A stretch of DNA of 64,000 bases from Paenibacillus oralis (GTDB lineage Bacteria > Bacillota > Bacilli > Paenibacillales > Paenibacillaceae), in contig NZ_RRCN01000001.1 of NCBI RefSeq assembly GCF_003863965.1, positions 1,373,406-1,437,405 of the forward strand, written 5' to 3'. A program made the translations under genes and the position numbers. This document shows positions 8,232 through 16,458 of the stretch, piece by piece (position 1 is the stretch's first letter; every line of letters starts with the position of its first letter). Below the pieces are notes generated by a model that was not told the origin of the DNA, did no database searches, and saw only the letters and a program-made list of their open reading frames with translations.

Positions 8232-8687
8232 TCAAGCGTGAACTTTAAACAGAGAAATTATTTCCTGCGGATCTTGTTCGACCAGCAGCGCATCCAGCAC
8301 TTTTTCATCCGCCAAGGCGGATGCGACCTGCGACATCAGCCGGATATGGGTGGTCGTTTTGTCCGTCATCCGCACCGCAAACAGAATGACGCAATGCACC
8401 GGCTTGCCGTCAAGGGTTTCCCACGGAATCGGATGTTCGCTTCTGCCGATCGCCAGCGCGGTTTGCAGGACGGCTTCGGATTTGCCGTGCGGGATGGCGA
8501 TATGGTTTTCCAGTCCGGTCTGCCCTTCCTCTTCACGTTTGTACACATCGGCGATAAAATCGTCGACCGAAGACAACACCCCCTCCCGCAGCAGCATCCC
8601 GCTCATTTCGCGGAACACCTCGTCCTTGGTGGCCGCCCGCAAATGGAGATTGATCCGGTTTTCATTGAGAATTTGGGCGATATCCAT
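8232..8687 (-). CDS. PTS fructose-family EIIA
   Basis: PTS EIIA type-2 domain protein, 151 aa, which takes phosphate from HPr on His67 within IAIPHGKS. GLENHIAIPHG and the downstream HIRLMSQVASAL segment are typical. Its start overlaps the 3' end of the PRD regulator gene by 26 bp and has AAGGAGG upstream, so the two are translationally linked; this supports the view that EIIA phosphorylation state and the regulator act together. Confidence 0.93.
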   Translation of the reverse strand: MDIAQILNENRINLHLRAATKDEVFREMSGMLLREGVLSSVDDFIADVYKREEEGQTGLENHIAIPHGKSEAVLQTALAIGRSEHPIPWETLDGKPVHCVILFAVRMTDKTTTHIRLMSQVASALADEKVLDALLVEQDPQEIISLFKVHA

Positions 8688-10650
8688 GATGTTCCTCCTT
8701 GTTCAGATTCAACTGTCCGCGAACCATTCGTTTCTGCGCGGAACTAATGATGATGCCTTGCCGGTTGGCAAAGCCTTGCGCGTGATACCAATCGGACAAC
8801 TGGCGGAAAACCCATATCAGCTCCTTTTCCCCCGGGCAAGCGATCATCCAGTCCAAAGCGGCGATTTCCCCTTCTCCGCCTGTCGTGATGACCAAGCCGA
8901 TTCGCGTTTGCCTGATCCTCCCGGACGGCACCAGATAGAATCGGTCTCCGCTTGACAGTGTAAGGCAGTTCAGATCTTGCAATCGGGCCGGACCATTCAG
9001 CCTGATTTTAAAACGCTTCCATAAATGCTGCACCGCTTGGTCTCGAGGCTGGCCTGCGATAAATAGGTCGGCATCGTCAAAAACGTCCGCCAGAAAACTC
9101 CAGCCTGGGCCGGCTTGGCGCCCCTTTATAGCCTCCTGAACGATCCGCCCGGTAACAAGCTTGACGTCGGCCTCACCAAATAGAGCGCTTACAAGAATCA
9201 CCGGGACATCCGTTTCACGAAGCTTGACGGTGGAAATGATCAAGTCGGCTTTGTCCTTCCAGGATGCCGCCGCCTTGGCCGAAGAGACGGTATCGACGAT
9301 TTTCCAATCGGGAAAAGTACGCAAAATCCGGGTTTTCAACAGATGGGAAGTTCCAATCCCGCTTGAGCAGACCAGCAGAACTTTCTTGCATTTCACCTGC
9401 TGCTCGATGGAATTCTGGAAGTATAAGGTTAAATATCCGAGTTCGTCTTCGCTGACCTCCCGTCCTTGCCACTCGGCGGACATCAGAGCCATGGCCATTA
9501 CCGTGATGTCGAACACCGCCGGGAACTCCCGTTTAATTTCGGCAAGCATCGGATTTTTAATGGAGATCCGATATTTCAGCCGATTCATCATCGGTTTAAA
9601 ATGCACGATCAACCCGGTTCGCAACTGCTCATCCCCAGTAAGACCGGTTTGGATCAACGTCGAAAAACAAGCGACCAACCGGGCGGCGATCCGGGGGATA
9701 TCGGGATTTTCCCGCACGATAAGCTCGGTGGCCGAAGGGCTATAAGCGGATATCCCGGCTCCGGACGAAATCAGATGTTGATAAATAAAATAGGTCTCCT
9801 CCTCCGGCAGACTGCCGCCAACGTATTGCTCGACGTGCTTTATGATCGAATCGGCGATTTTGAAAGCGTTTTCGTCCAAGGATGAATCTTGCCGGGCATC
9901 CGGTTTGCCGGTCAGAAGCTTACCTTTTTCAAACCTTTTGATCAAAATAAGCAAATGGGACAGTATATTAATATAATACGGATCGCCAATCGGATAACTC
10001 AGGTCGTGTTCGGTTTTCTCCAGCAGCTCCTGCACAAACCTGACGGCTCCCGGTTCAAACTGCCGCACCAGTTCCCGGTAGGTTTGGCGGTCGATCCGGT
10101 TTTGCTCGGCGCAGCCGCTTTCCTTGGGATAGGTGAGGATCAGTTCGTTGACGAGGTGCATAAAAGCTTTGCGGATATCTTCCTCCGCTCCCCTGATGTG
10201 CGTCCCCTTCTGATTGCGGACCAACTGCAACCGGAAGGGTTCCAGCATGCCCTCAATAAATTTCAAATCGTTGACAATCGAGGCATTGCTGATGTAATAC
10301 GCCGCCGCCAGCCTGCTGATGGACGTCTCTTTCGGCGCCTGGCTCAGCAGTTCGGATAAAATTTGAATCCGCCTGGCCCCGGTGGACTGATCCGATGGTT
10401 CAGGGGGATCTTCGAATTGATATCCCTTATTCCGGGGCATGGCCGGCAATTCCAGCATGTACCCTTTTCCCGGCTGTTTTTTCAGCCCGATTCTCTCGCG
10501 TTCCAGCCTTTCTTCCACCGCCTGCAGCTCGCGGTAAATCGTCTTTTCCGACAAGTCGAGCCTGTCGGCTATCCATTTGGCGGTAACGTAGTTCCGCTGC
10601 CGGCTGAGTAAGTCAATGATTCTTTTCTGCCTGCTTGATAGCGCTATCAT
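8662..10650 (-). CDS. PRD-domain transcriptional regulator (MtlR/LicR-like) of the PTS operon
   Basis: Multidomain activator, about 662 aa. An N-terminal winged HTH (SRQKRIIDLLSRQRNYVTA) is followed by a second HTH-like region at ~95-160, two PTS regulatory domains at ~180-300 and ~310-420, an EIIB-like domain with Cys428 in VLLVCSSGIGTSHLL, and a C-terminal region where an EIIA-like domain is expected. In PRD1, His is kept in NILSHL and YQHL; in PRD2, one His is in IVHFKP, but the second expected site reads LTLYFQ with Tyr. I see no PH-type active His in the C-terminus. The ATG at 10650 has AAGGAGG 8 nt upstream, better than the GTG at 10659. First gene of the operon, so likely autoregulated. 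Confidence 0.9.
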   Translation of the reverse strand: MIALSSRQKRIIDLLSRQRNYVTAKWIADRLDLSEKTIYRELQAVEERLERERIGLKKQPGKGYMLELPAMPRNKGYQFEDPPEPSDQSTGARRIQILSELLSQAPKETSISRLAAAYYISNASIVNDLKFIEGMLEPFRLQLVRNQKGTHIRGAEEDIRKAFMHLVNELILTYPKESGCAEQNRIDRQTYRELVRQFEPGAVRFVQELLEKTEHDLSYPIGDPYYINILSHLLILIKRFEKGKLLTGKPDARQDSSLDENAFKIADSIIKHVEQYVGGSLPEEETYFIYQHLISSGAGISAYSPSATELIVRENPDIPRIAARLVACFSTLIQTGLTGDEQLRTGLIVHFKPMMNRLKYRISIKNPMLAEIKREFPAVFDITVMAMALMSAEWQGREVSEDELGYLTLYFQNSIEQQVKCKKVLLVCSSGIGTSHLLKTRILRTFPDWKIVDTVSSAKAAASWKDKADLIISTVKLRETDVPVILVSALFGEADVKLVTGRIVQEAIKGRQAGPGWSFLADVFDDADLFIAGQPRDQAVQHLWKRFKIRLNGPARLQDLNCLTLSSGDRFYLVPSGRIRQTRIGLVITTGGEGEIAALDWMIACPGEKELIWVFRQLSDWYHAQGFANRQGIIISSAQKRMVRGQLNLNKEEHHGYRPNSQ

Positions 10651-10707
10651 GAGGATCACCTCCTTAACTCACGTTTATCATAACACCCCCTCGATATCAC
10701 GAGAAAT

Positions 10708-10736
10708 ACTAAATCATGTCCGTAAATTACGGTCAA
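10708..10736 (-). promoter_or_regulatory. Candidate promoter of the PTS operon with a palindrome in its spacer
   Basis: Minus-strand TTGACC (10731-10736), a 17-bp spacer and TTTAGT (10708-10713) lie ~57 bp upstream of the regulator start. CCGTAAATTACGG, a perfect 13-bp palindrome (10720-10732), fills most of the spacer and touches the -35 box, so it is a candidate operator. Confidence 0.45.
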
Positions 10737-10839
10737 ATTAATACGCTCCCCGCTCCTCTAAACCGTTCGTTATTTAAGTAGGACATACTGGGCGGAACCG
10801 GAAAATGATCGGCTTTTGATAGCTTGGAAGGGATCAGGG

Positions 10840-11216
10840 ACCATGAACTCTGGGATTGGATAAGGAGGAACTCGCTGATGAATTGGTCTTGAGTACGGAA
10901 ATCTTCGGTTCTCATCCTGGCCGGGATCGCACTGCTGCGGATTGCCGGGAGCGGTGACTACATCTATGACTCGGAAACGAACGAATGGCGGCATATTTGC
11001 GAGCGGCGGCCGGCATTGGGGGAGGAATGGTTCGAGTTGGCTTGGGAATAGGCATATTCCGCCGGAAAGCGCATAACGTATGGCGATAGAGCGACCGCAG
11101 GAAGGCGATCGCCCACGGGCCGTAGTCGGGCAGCAAAATTTTGATGAAGAGAAAGGAACCTCCCCAAATCAGCTTAATAAAATCAATGTAAAATAAAGCG
11201 GACGCGCCACTCCAAA
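10840..11216. pseudogene. Collapsed three-segment copy of the yetF-to-EamA locus
   Basis: Segment 10840-10948 matches 24230-24338 (ribosome site and first ~24 codons of the YetF-like gene) without gaps and with about six mismatches. Segment 10956-11087 matches 27011-27142 (last codons of the class V aminotransferase gene and 36 bp beyond). Segment 11092-11216 matches 27989-28114 (first ~40 codons of the EamA gene) with one 1-bp deletion. Order and orientation are kept while ~3.5 kb between are absent. The yetF-like start now reads ATG AAT TGG TCT TGA, a nonsense codon. Between 10737 and 10839 nothing is recognised. Confidence 0.88.
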
Positions 11217-11223
11217 CATTAAG

Positions 11224-12315
11224 TCATGATTTCGGCAAACGCACCTCGAATTCGGTGCGGATGACATCGCTTTGCGCCGAAATGGAGCCCTCATGCTGCT
11301 CGATGATATTTTTGGCGATGAACAGACCCAGGCCGGTGCTGCCTTCCTGATGCGTCCGCGCCCGGTCGCCGGTAAAAAACATGTCAAACAGATGCGGCAA
11401 CTCATCCGGCGGAATGGAATCCCCGTAATTGATGACGCGGATAACCGCGTTCCCACCTTCCAGCCGGCCGCGGATATCGATGTACCCGCCGTCTTTGCCG
11501 TAACGGACGGCGTTGGATAGCAGATTCTCAAACACACGGGCCAGCAGGTCCCCGTCTCCGGAGATCATAAGTTGCGGGGCGAGGTCAAGGCGGACGGTCA
11601 GCCCGTTTTTTTCGAATAGGGGATACAGTTCCTCGGTCAATTGGGACAGCAGTTCGCCGAGGTCGAGCGGGCTGCGGTTCAGCTTCAGCTTGCCGTAGTT
11701 CATCCGCGTGATCTCGAACAGCTCGTCGATCAGCTTCTCCAGGCGCTGCGATTTGGTGTAGGCGATGGAGGTGTAATGCTTCATCTGTTCGGCGCTCAGA
11801 TCTTTGCCCTGCAGAATGAAGTCCAGGTACCCGATCACGGAGGTCAGCGGCGTTCGCAAATCATGGGCCAGGTTGAGCACCAGCTGCTCTTTGCTTGTTT
11901 CGGCAAAATCCCCCCGCTCCACCGCCTGCTGCAGTTTTTCGCTGGCCAGGTTGATGTCTCGCGCGATATCCCCGAGTTCGTCTCTCGACGGAACATGGAC
12001 CGGGTTGGTGAAGTCGCCTCCGGCCAACTGGTTGATTCCCCGTGAAATTTCCCGGAAATAAGCAACGTAACGCCGGGTAAGCAGATAGAAGTAGAAAAAC
12101 GAGATCGGGAAAAAAATGATCAGGAACACATTAATATCGCCGAGCTCTCTGATAGATTCGCGGACTTCGAACATCGGGTTTTCTCGTAACAACGTATGGT
12201 AATACTGACGCAACGCCAAGTAGATTAGAAAAGTAGTGCCGGCGGACAAGAGCATACTCAGCCCAAACAGCTTGATCATTTGGAAGCGGAAGCTTCGGAA
12301 TTTGATTTTAACCAT
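11224..12315 (-). CDS. Membrane sensor histidine kinase (VanS-like)
   Basis: Two-component sensor kinase, 363 aa. Transmembrane helices at ~18-36 and ~62-81 bracket a short outer loop of ~25 residues, so it may sense membrane events rather than a large ligand. A HAMP-like linker is followed by the HisKA site His151 in NLAHDLRTPLTSV, then the N box (FENLLSNAVRYGKDG), a D box written VINYGDSIPP (Asn-Tyr in place of Asp-Asn), and the G box STGLGLFIAKNII. The gene overlaps the preceding response regulator gene by 8 bp, so they are co-translated. The collapsed repeat at 10840-11216 ends 8 bp after its stop. The signal and target genes are unknown. Confidence 0.92.
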   Translation of the reverse strand: MVKIKFRSFRFQMIKLFGLSMLLSAGTTFLIYLALRQYYHTLLRENPMFEVRESIRELGDINVFLIIFFPISFFYFYLLTRRYVAYFREISRGINQLAGGDFTNPVHVPSRDELGDIARDINLASEKLQQAVERGDFAETSKEQLVLNLAHDLRTPLTSVIGYLDFILQGKDLSAEQMKHYTSIAYTKSQRLEKLIDELFEITRMNYGKLKLNRSPLDLGELLSQLTEELYPLFEKNGLTVRLDLAPQLMISGDGDLLARVFENLLSNAVRYGKDGGYIDIRGRLEGGNAVIRVINYGDSIPPDELPHLFDMFFTGDRARTHQEGSTGLGLFIAKNIIEQHEGSISAQSDVIRTEFEVRLPKS

Positions 12316-13009
12316 TGAACGTATAACCTACTCCCCAGACGGTTTTGATCAGCTTGTTTTTGTATTGTTCCTCTCCCAGCTTCTTGCGCAGGGTTCGGAT
12401 ATGCACCATCACTGTATTCCCGCCTTCGTAATAAGCCTCGCCCCACACCTTTTGAAAAATATGCTCCGAGCTGAACACCTTTTTCGGGTGGCTGGCCAGC
12501 AAATATAAAATATCGAACTCTTTGGGCGTAAGCTCCACCGGTTCGCCGTACAGGAATACGGTCCGCTCCTCGGGATGAATGACGAGCCCGCCAGCCTCCA
12601 GCACAGGGGTCCCCGCCTGCGCACCCGCCGATGGGTTGAGCTCCATGAAGCGGCGCAGCTGCGCGTTCACCCGGGCCACCAGCTCCATCGGGTTGAACGG
12701 CTTTGTCATGTAATCGTCCGCGCCGCGGACCAAGCCGGTGATTTTATCGAGATCGGTCGCCTTGGCGCTTAAGAAAATAATCGGCAGATGATGCCGCTCG
12801 CGGATTTGCCGCGTCGCCTCGTACCCGTCGAGCCCCGGCATCATGATGTCCAAAATCGCCAAATCGACCGGCTGCGTCCGAACGGCGTCAACCGCCTGCT
12901 GCCCGTCGGAAACTTTGATGCAGCGGTAGCCCTCACTGGCCAGATGCAGTTCAATCAGATCGGCGATTTCCGCTTCGTCATCCGCAATCAATATCGTGAT
13001 TGGTTTCAT
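12308..13009 (-). CDS. OmpR/PhoB-family response regulator
   Basis: DNA-binding response regulator, 233 aa. The receiver domain has acidic pocket residues in IADDEAE, phospho-acceptor Asp54 in LAILDIMMPG, and the switch Lys in FLSAKATD. The C-terminal winged helix (~135-233) carries LTPKEFDILYLLASHP and TVMVHIRTLRKKLG. It pairs with the kinase encoded next. AAAGGAG precedes the ATG. A partial, decayed duplicate of this gene and of its upstream region lies at 5561-5751. Confidence 0.94.
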   Translation of the reverse strand: MKPITILIADDEAEIADLIELHLASEGYRCIKVSDGQQAVDAVRTQPVDLAILDIMMPGLDGYEATRQIRERHHLPIIFLSAKATDLDKITGLVRGADDYMTKPFNPMELVARVNAQLRRFMELNPSAGAQAGTPVLEAGGLVIHPEERTVFLYGEPVELTPKEFDILYLLASHPKKVFSSEHIFQKVWGEAYYEGGNTVMVHIRTLRKKLGEEQYKNKLIKTVWGVGYTFNG

Positions 13010-13102
13010 CGTTAGGCCCTCTCCTTTTCATGGACAGCATAACCGAGATCGGCCTATGATTTCAAATGGTTTATTCTTATAGGCCTCCGGCATAGCGGTA
13101 AA

Positions 13103-13148
13103 GGGGCTGGCCAAGGCGATGATTAGCGATCGCCTTCGGTCAGCCCCC
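13103..13148 (-). terminator. Terminator-type hairpin after pgmB; copy 3
   Basis: GGGGCTGGCCAAGGCGAT pairs with ATCGCCTTCGGTCAGCCCC, leaving a short loop; on the minus strand it leads into CTTTACC. It starts 7 bp after the pgmB stop. Copies at 694 and 5707. Confidence 0.75.
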
Positions 13149-13154
13149 TGTTTA

Positions 13155-13820
13155 TTAAGCCCTTAGTTCGCGCAAGAAGCGGAGTGTTAGCCCCGTGGTA
13201 TCCGGCAGGACAACATCCGCCCCCGACGCGGTGAGCGCGGCTTCCTCGCCGATGCCCACCGCGATCATGCCCGCGGCCTTGATCGCTTCGATCCCGGCCT
13301 GGGCGTCCTCGACGCCGATGCACGCCTCCGGCCCTACGCCGATTTCTTCGGCTCCGCGCAGGAATAGATCCGGGGCAGGTTTCCCCCGCTTGACGGAATC
13401 CGGCGGCACCACGTAACTGAATAATTCCGTGAGCTCCAAAGCGCGAAGAATTTGCGGCGCGTTTTTGCTGGCTGACGCGATGACCGCCGGAATCCCTTCG
13501 CGCTGCAACTCCAGCAGCAGCTCACGTATGCCCGGATACGTATCCTCCGGTTTCAACCGCTCCAGCAGCGAAACGTAATGCTCATTTTTTCGCTGCGCCA
13601 TTTCCTCTTTTTCCTCCGGCGTATAAGCATCCGCCTTACCGCCGTGAACGAGAATCCGTTCCAGCGATTCCATCCGGCTGATGCCTTTAAGCTGTTCGTT
13701 AAACGCCCGGTCGATGGCGATGCCCAGTTCTTCGGCAAGCTGTTTCCAGGCGATGAAATGATATTCAGCGGTGTCGGTGATCACCCCGTCCAAATCAAAA
13801 ATGACCGCTTTGAGTTCCAT
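13155..13820 (-). CDS. pgmB: Beta-phosphoglucomutase
   Basis: HAD-superfamily mutase, 221 aa, converting beta-glucose-1-phosphate to glucose-6-phosphate. The nucleophile motif is FDLDGVITDTAEYH. Then come substrate-loop sequence KGISRMESL, the motif II region IASASKNAP, and the metal-binding EDAQAGIEAIKAAGM. The frame stays open upstream to 13970, but that part crosses a repeat; the ATG at 13820 with AGGAGTG upstream begins the conserved protein. It completes the pathway started by the GH65 phosphorylase at 19820-22189, which releases beta-glucose-1-phosphate. A 409-bp repeat-rich gap separates it from the upstream glycosidase gene, so it may be transcribed separately. Confidence 0.95.
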   Translation of the reverse strand: MELKAVIFDLDGVITDTAEYHFIAWKQLAEELGIAIDRAFNEQLKGISRMESLERILVHGGKADAYTPEEKEEMAQRKNEHYVSLLERLKPEDTYPGIRELLLELQREGIPAVIASASKNAPQILRALELTELFSYVVPPDSVKRGKPAPDLFLRGAEEIGVGPEACIGVEDAQAGIEAIKAAGMIAVGIGEEAALTASGADVVLPDTTGLTLRFLRELRA

Positions 13821-13864
13821 ATTGTCTAGAACACTCCTATCTACTTTTTTCAATAGTCCTCCAC

Positions 13865-14048
13865 GTTGGAAAAAATCCAATAGATTAGCGGATATAGACC
13901 GCCATTTCGAGCTCTCATTGGAAAATATCCAATAGATTTCGCTCAAATTGCCCATTTCGTGTCCTGTCAAACCTCATCTATTGGAAATATCCAATCAGGC
14001 TGCTGTATTTGCCAGAAGATTTCCAATTCTATTGGACTATATCCAATC
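13865..14048. repeat. Family C quartet (2+2 inverted ATTGG-CCAAT units)
   Basis: Units GTTGGAAAAAATCCAATAG (13865), ATTGGAAAATATCCAATAG (13917), the reverse unit CTATTGGAAATATCCAATC (ends 13996) and the reverse unit ending 14048. Pitch is 52 bp on both arms and total length 184 bp. Each unit is itself a small hairpin. Related single or degenerate units are at 762 and 24053. Confidence 0.8.
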
Positions 14049-14085
14049 AGAATGTTGGGCCAGGCGGGCGTATCCCCGCAATCCC

Positions 14086-14236
14086 CCCCTATTTCCCCCT
14101 ACTTCCCCCTACTCCCGCTACTTTCTTCTACTTCCTCTACTTCCTCTACTTCCTCTACTTCCTCTACTTCCTCTACTTCCTCTAATTCCTCTAATTCCTC
14201 TACTTCCCCCCTACTTCCCTCTACTTCCTCTACTCC
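14086..14236. repeat. Degenerate 9-bp tandem repeat (TACTTCCTC)
   Basis: About six clean copies of TACTTCCTC from 14129, two TAATTCCTC copies, and flanking degenerate copies. It runs up to and slightly into the 3' end of the glycosidase gene (minus strand, stop at 14230). Period 9 makes an open but meaningless Ser/Thr frame on the plus strand. Confidence 0.85.
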
Positions 14237-16437
14237 CCGCTAACTTCCCACTCGATCCAGGGCTCGTCGCTTTCCAGGCGCTCCCTGTTCAGCTCCAGCA
14301 CTACGCGCCATCTTTCATCATTGCGCACAGTGACCATACGGCCTTTCCCGCCACTTTCGGGTTTGAACACAATATCAAACCGGGCGCCGGCGATGTTCAG
14401 CCCGCTGAGCTTGCATTCGCGCTCTTGCCAGGCGGCCGGCAGCTGCGGGTTCAAGCGCAGCACGCGCTGGTGCGCCTGCGGCCGGACGCCGAACAAGCCG
14501 CGGACGACCGGCACCGCCAGCGCGTAAAGGGTCCAGGCCTGGACCACACAGCCGTAATCCGGGGACATCTCGGAAAAAGAGCCGGGTAACACCGCGGAGA
14601 ACGTGCGCAGCATCCGGCGCAGCAGCTCCAGCGCCTCGTCCGGGTGCCCGTTTTCCGCTTCGGCCACGGTATGAACGCCGGTTGAAATCGTCATCGTCCC
14701 CTGCTGGAGGATGCCGGACAGATAGGTGCCATACTCGCCGACAAAAACGTCCGACCGCATCGTTTCCAGCGCTTTGGCGGCTTTGTCCGGATCGGCGATA
14801 CCCGCCTCCATCGGCGTGACGATCACCCAGTTTTTGTTCAGCAGCCAAGCTACGTCTCCCTCTTGACCGGCGGTATCCCGCAGGATCTGATCCATATACT
14901 CCCCGTACCCGGCAACCCCATGTTTCTCCGCCAGGGACACCATAGTCTCCCGCTTGGCCACGACCATTTCGCGGGGCGCCACGGCGTCGGCGTACAGCCC
15001 TTCCGCTTCGCACCAGAAGACCCGATTGACAGCCTCAACCGCCCGCTCCGCCAACTCGCCGTATTTCGCCGACCGCTCGTGCTCGCCAAGGAACTCGCTC
15101 ATGGCGGCCATCGCCCGCAGTGCCTGGGCGGTATAAACCGCGCTGTCGATCAGCTCCATATTCAGCCCGGCGATTTCGATAATCCCGTAGCCGGAAGGGA
15201 ACAAATCGCCGTCGGGGTCCATTTCCCCCAGCAGCCATTCGATCCCTTTCAGGCAATAGTCATAATGGCGGCGCAGCAGCGCTTCATCGCCGGTCCATTG
15301 AAACAGCTCCCACACAAACGCGATGTAGTGCGCGGTCTCCTGGGTATTGCCCGGATTGGCCACTGCTCCCAGCGTCGTGATCTCATGCACAACCCGCCCG
15401 TTGCCGTTCGTTTCCTCCGACTTTTTCAGCAGCAAATCCAGTGTATCCCGCGCCAGCCCAGGATCGCCGATGGCCAGCACGCCTTGCAGCGCATACGTGC
15501 TGTCGCAGCCAAACCACCAGGGATACGTCGGTCCCCCGGCGGTCAAGCCGCGGCCCAGTCCGTCCACCGTCTGCACCAGCCATTGATTGTTCCACTTGGC
15601 CCAGGCAAAAGCTTCGTTTAATCCCGGTTCGCCCTCGATTTCTAGGCTGGCCCGCTCCGCGATTTCCCGGTACAACGCCTGTTTCTCCGCAAGCAGCGCT
15701 TTATGCCGCCGCGAAATCTGCTCATAGCTACGGTCGCACTCCTCCTGCGAGGTATACGAACCGGCCGCAAACAGCCGGAAATCGAACGTTTCCCCCGCCT
15801 GAAGCTCCACCTCAGCGGCAAAAGAGATTCCGCAGCCGGCCCCCGCCGTAAATTCAGGCCCGTACAACTCCGGATCGGCTTCGACTGCGGTCCCCGGCAG
15901 GTCTGTCCCCACCCGCACGAACCACGAATGATCCTGATCCTTGACCAGCACCTGGCGATCTGCGATCTCCACCGGCACGTCCCGTTCCCCGTCTACGACG
16001 CCGGCCTGCTCCGAAAACCAAACCGGACGAAGGTCCGTCCGCACGAGCAGCTCCAACCGCAAACGTACGGGTTGCCCGGCATTAGCGTGAACACGGTAAT
16101 TGGCGGCAAAACCTTTTTCCCGCTCCGGAGCGAATTGGGAACGCTCGATGGAGACCGGGATATGGCCCAGCCAGTGATCGTATTCAAAACGGCCGCCCCA
16201 AGGCTCGCTCGCAAAAGCGTCTGCTCTTGCCCAGACGGAAATGCCCCGGTCCAGGTCCGTAACCTTCAGCCAAAAGCCGTCCAGCAGCTTGATTGGATGC
16301 AGCCACACGCCCCCCATCTCACCCGCGAGATGATGGCCGAAATCGGGAAAATACCCGTCCTGCGAGCCGCAAATTTTGACGTATTCGCCGCCGTGATAAT
16401 AAAGATTAAGTGGGTGTCTGCTCGTTAACCCGGTCAT
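14230..16437 (-). CDS. Glycosidase with (alpha/alpha)6 barrel, debranching-enzyme-like
   Basis: A protein of 735 aa, probably cytosolic (no signal peptide). An N-terminal beta-rich domain (~1-270) precedes an (alpha/alpha)6-type catalytic region with AFAWAKWNNQWLVQTVDG, the hallmark PWWFGCDSTYALQGVLAIGD, and PDGDLFPSGYGIIEI. These resemble amylo-alpha-1,6-glucosidase/GH63-type enzymes annotated as glycogen debranching proteins. Catalytic acids cannot be assigned by eye. The 3' end runs into a tandem repeat. It lies 21 bp after the ABC permease gene, within the GH65/ABC operon, so it likely trims alpha-glucosides taken up by that transporter. Exact family and linkage specificity are uncertain. 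Confidence 0.6.
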   Translation of the reverse strand: MTGLTSRHPLNLYYHGGEYVKICGSQDGYFPDFGHHLAGEMGGVWLHPIKLLDGFWLKVTDLDRGISVWARADAFASEPWGGRFEYDHWLGHIPVSIERSQFAPEREKGFAANYRVHANAGQPVRLRLELLVRTDLRPVWFSEQAGVVDGERDVPVEIADRQVLVKDQDHSWFVRVGTDLPGTAVEADPELYGPEFTAGAGCGISFAAEVELQAGETFDFRLFAAGSYTSQEECDRSYEQISRRHKALLAEKQALYREIAERASLEIEGEPGLNEAFAWAKWNNQWLVQTVDGLGRGLTAGGPTYPWWFGCDSTYALQGVLAIGDPGLARDTLDLLLKKSEETNGNGRVVHEITTLGAVANPGNTQETAHYIAFVWELFQWTGDEALLRRHYDYCLKGIEWLLGEMDPDGDLFPSGYGIIEIAGLNMELIDSAVYTAQALRAMAAMSEFLGEHERSAKYGELAERAVEAVNRVFWCEAEGLYADAVAPREMVVAKRETMVSLAEKHGVAGYGEYMDQILRDTAGQEGDVAWLLNKNWVIVTPMEAGIADPDKAAKALETMRSDVFVGEYGTYLSGILQQGTMTISTGVHTVAEAENGHPDEALELLRRMLRTFSAVLPGSFSEMSPDYGCVVQAWTLYALAVPVVRGLFGVRPQAHQRVLRLNPQLPAAWQERECKLSGLNIAGARFDIVFKPESGGKGRMVTVRNDERWRVVLELNRERLESDEPWIEWEVSGE

Positions 16438-16458
16438 GAACTTCCTCCTTGATATAAA

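Noticed and set aside
13865-14048. CRISPR array
   Set aside because: Units are ~50 bp apart but change orientation after the second, each is a small palindrome, and there are no cas genes; the same layout recurs with other sequences.
13959-14243. Ser/Thr-repeat ORF on the plus strand
   Set aside because: It is the period-9 tandem repeat read in an open frame (STSSTSSTS); no start signal.
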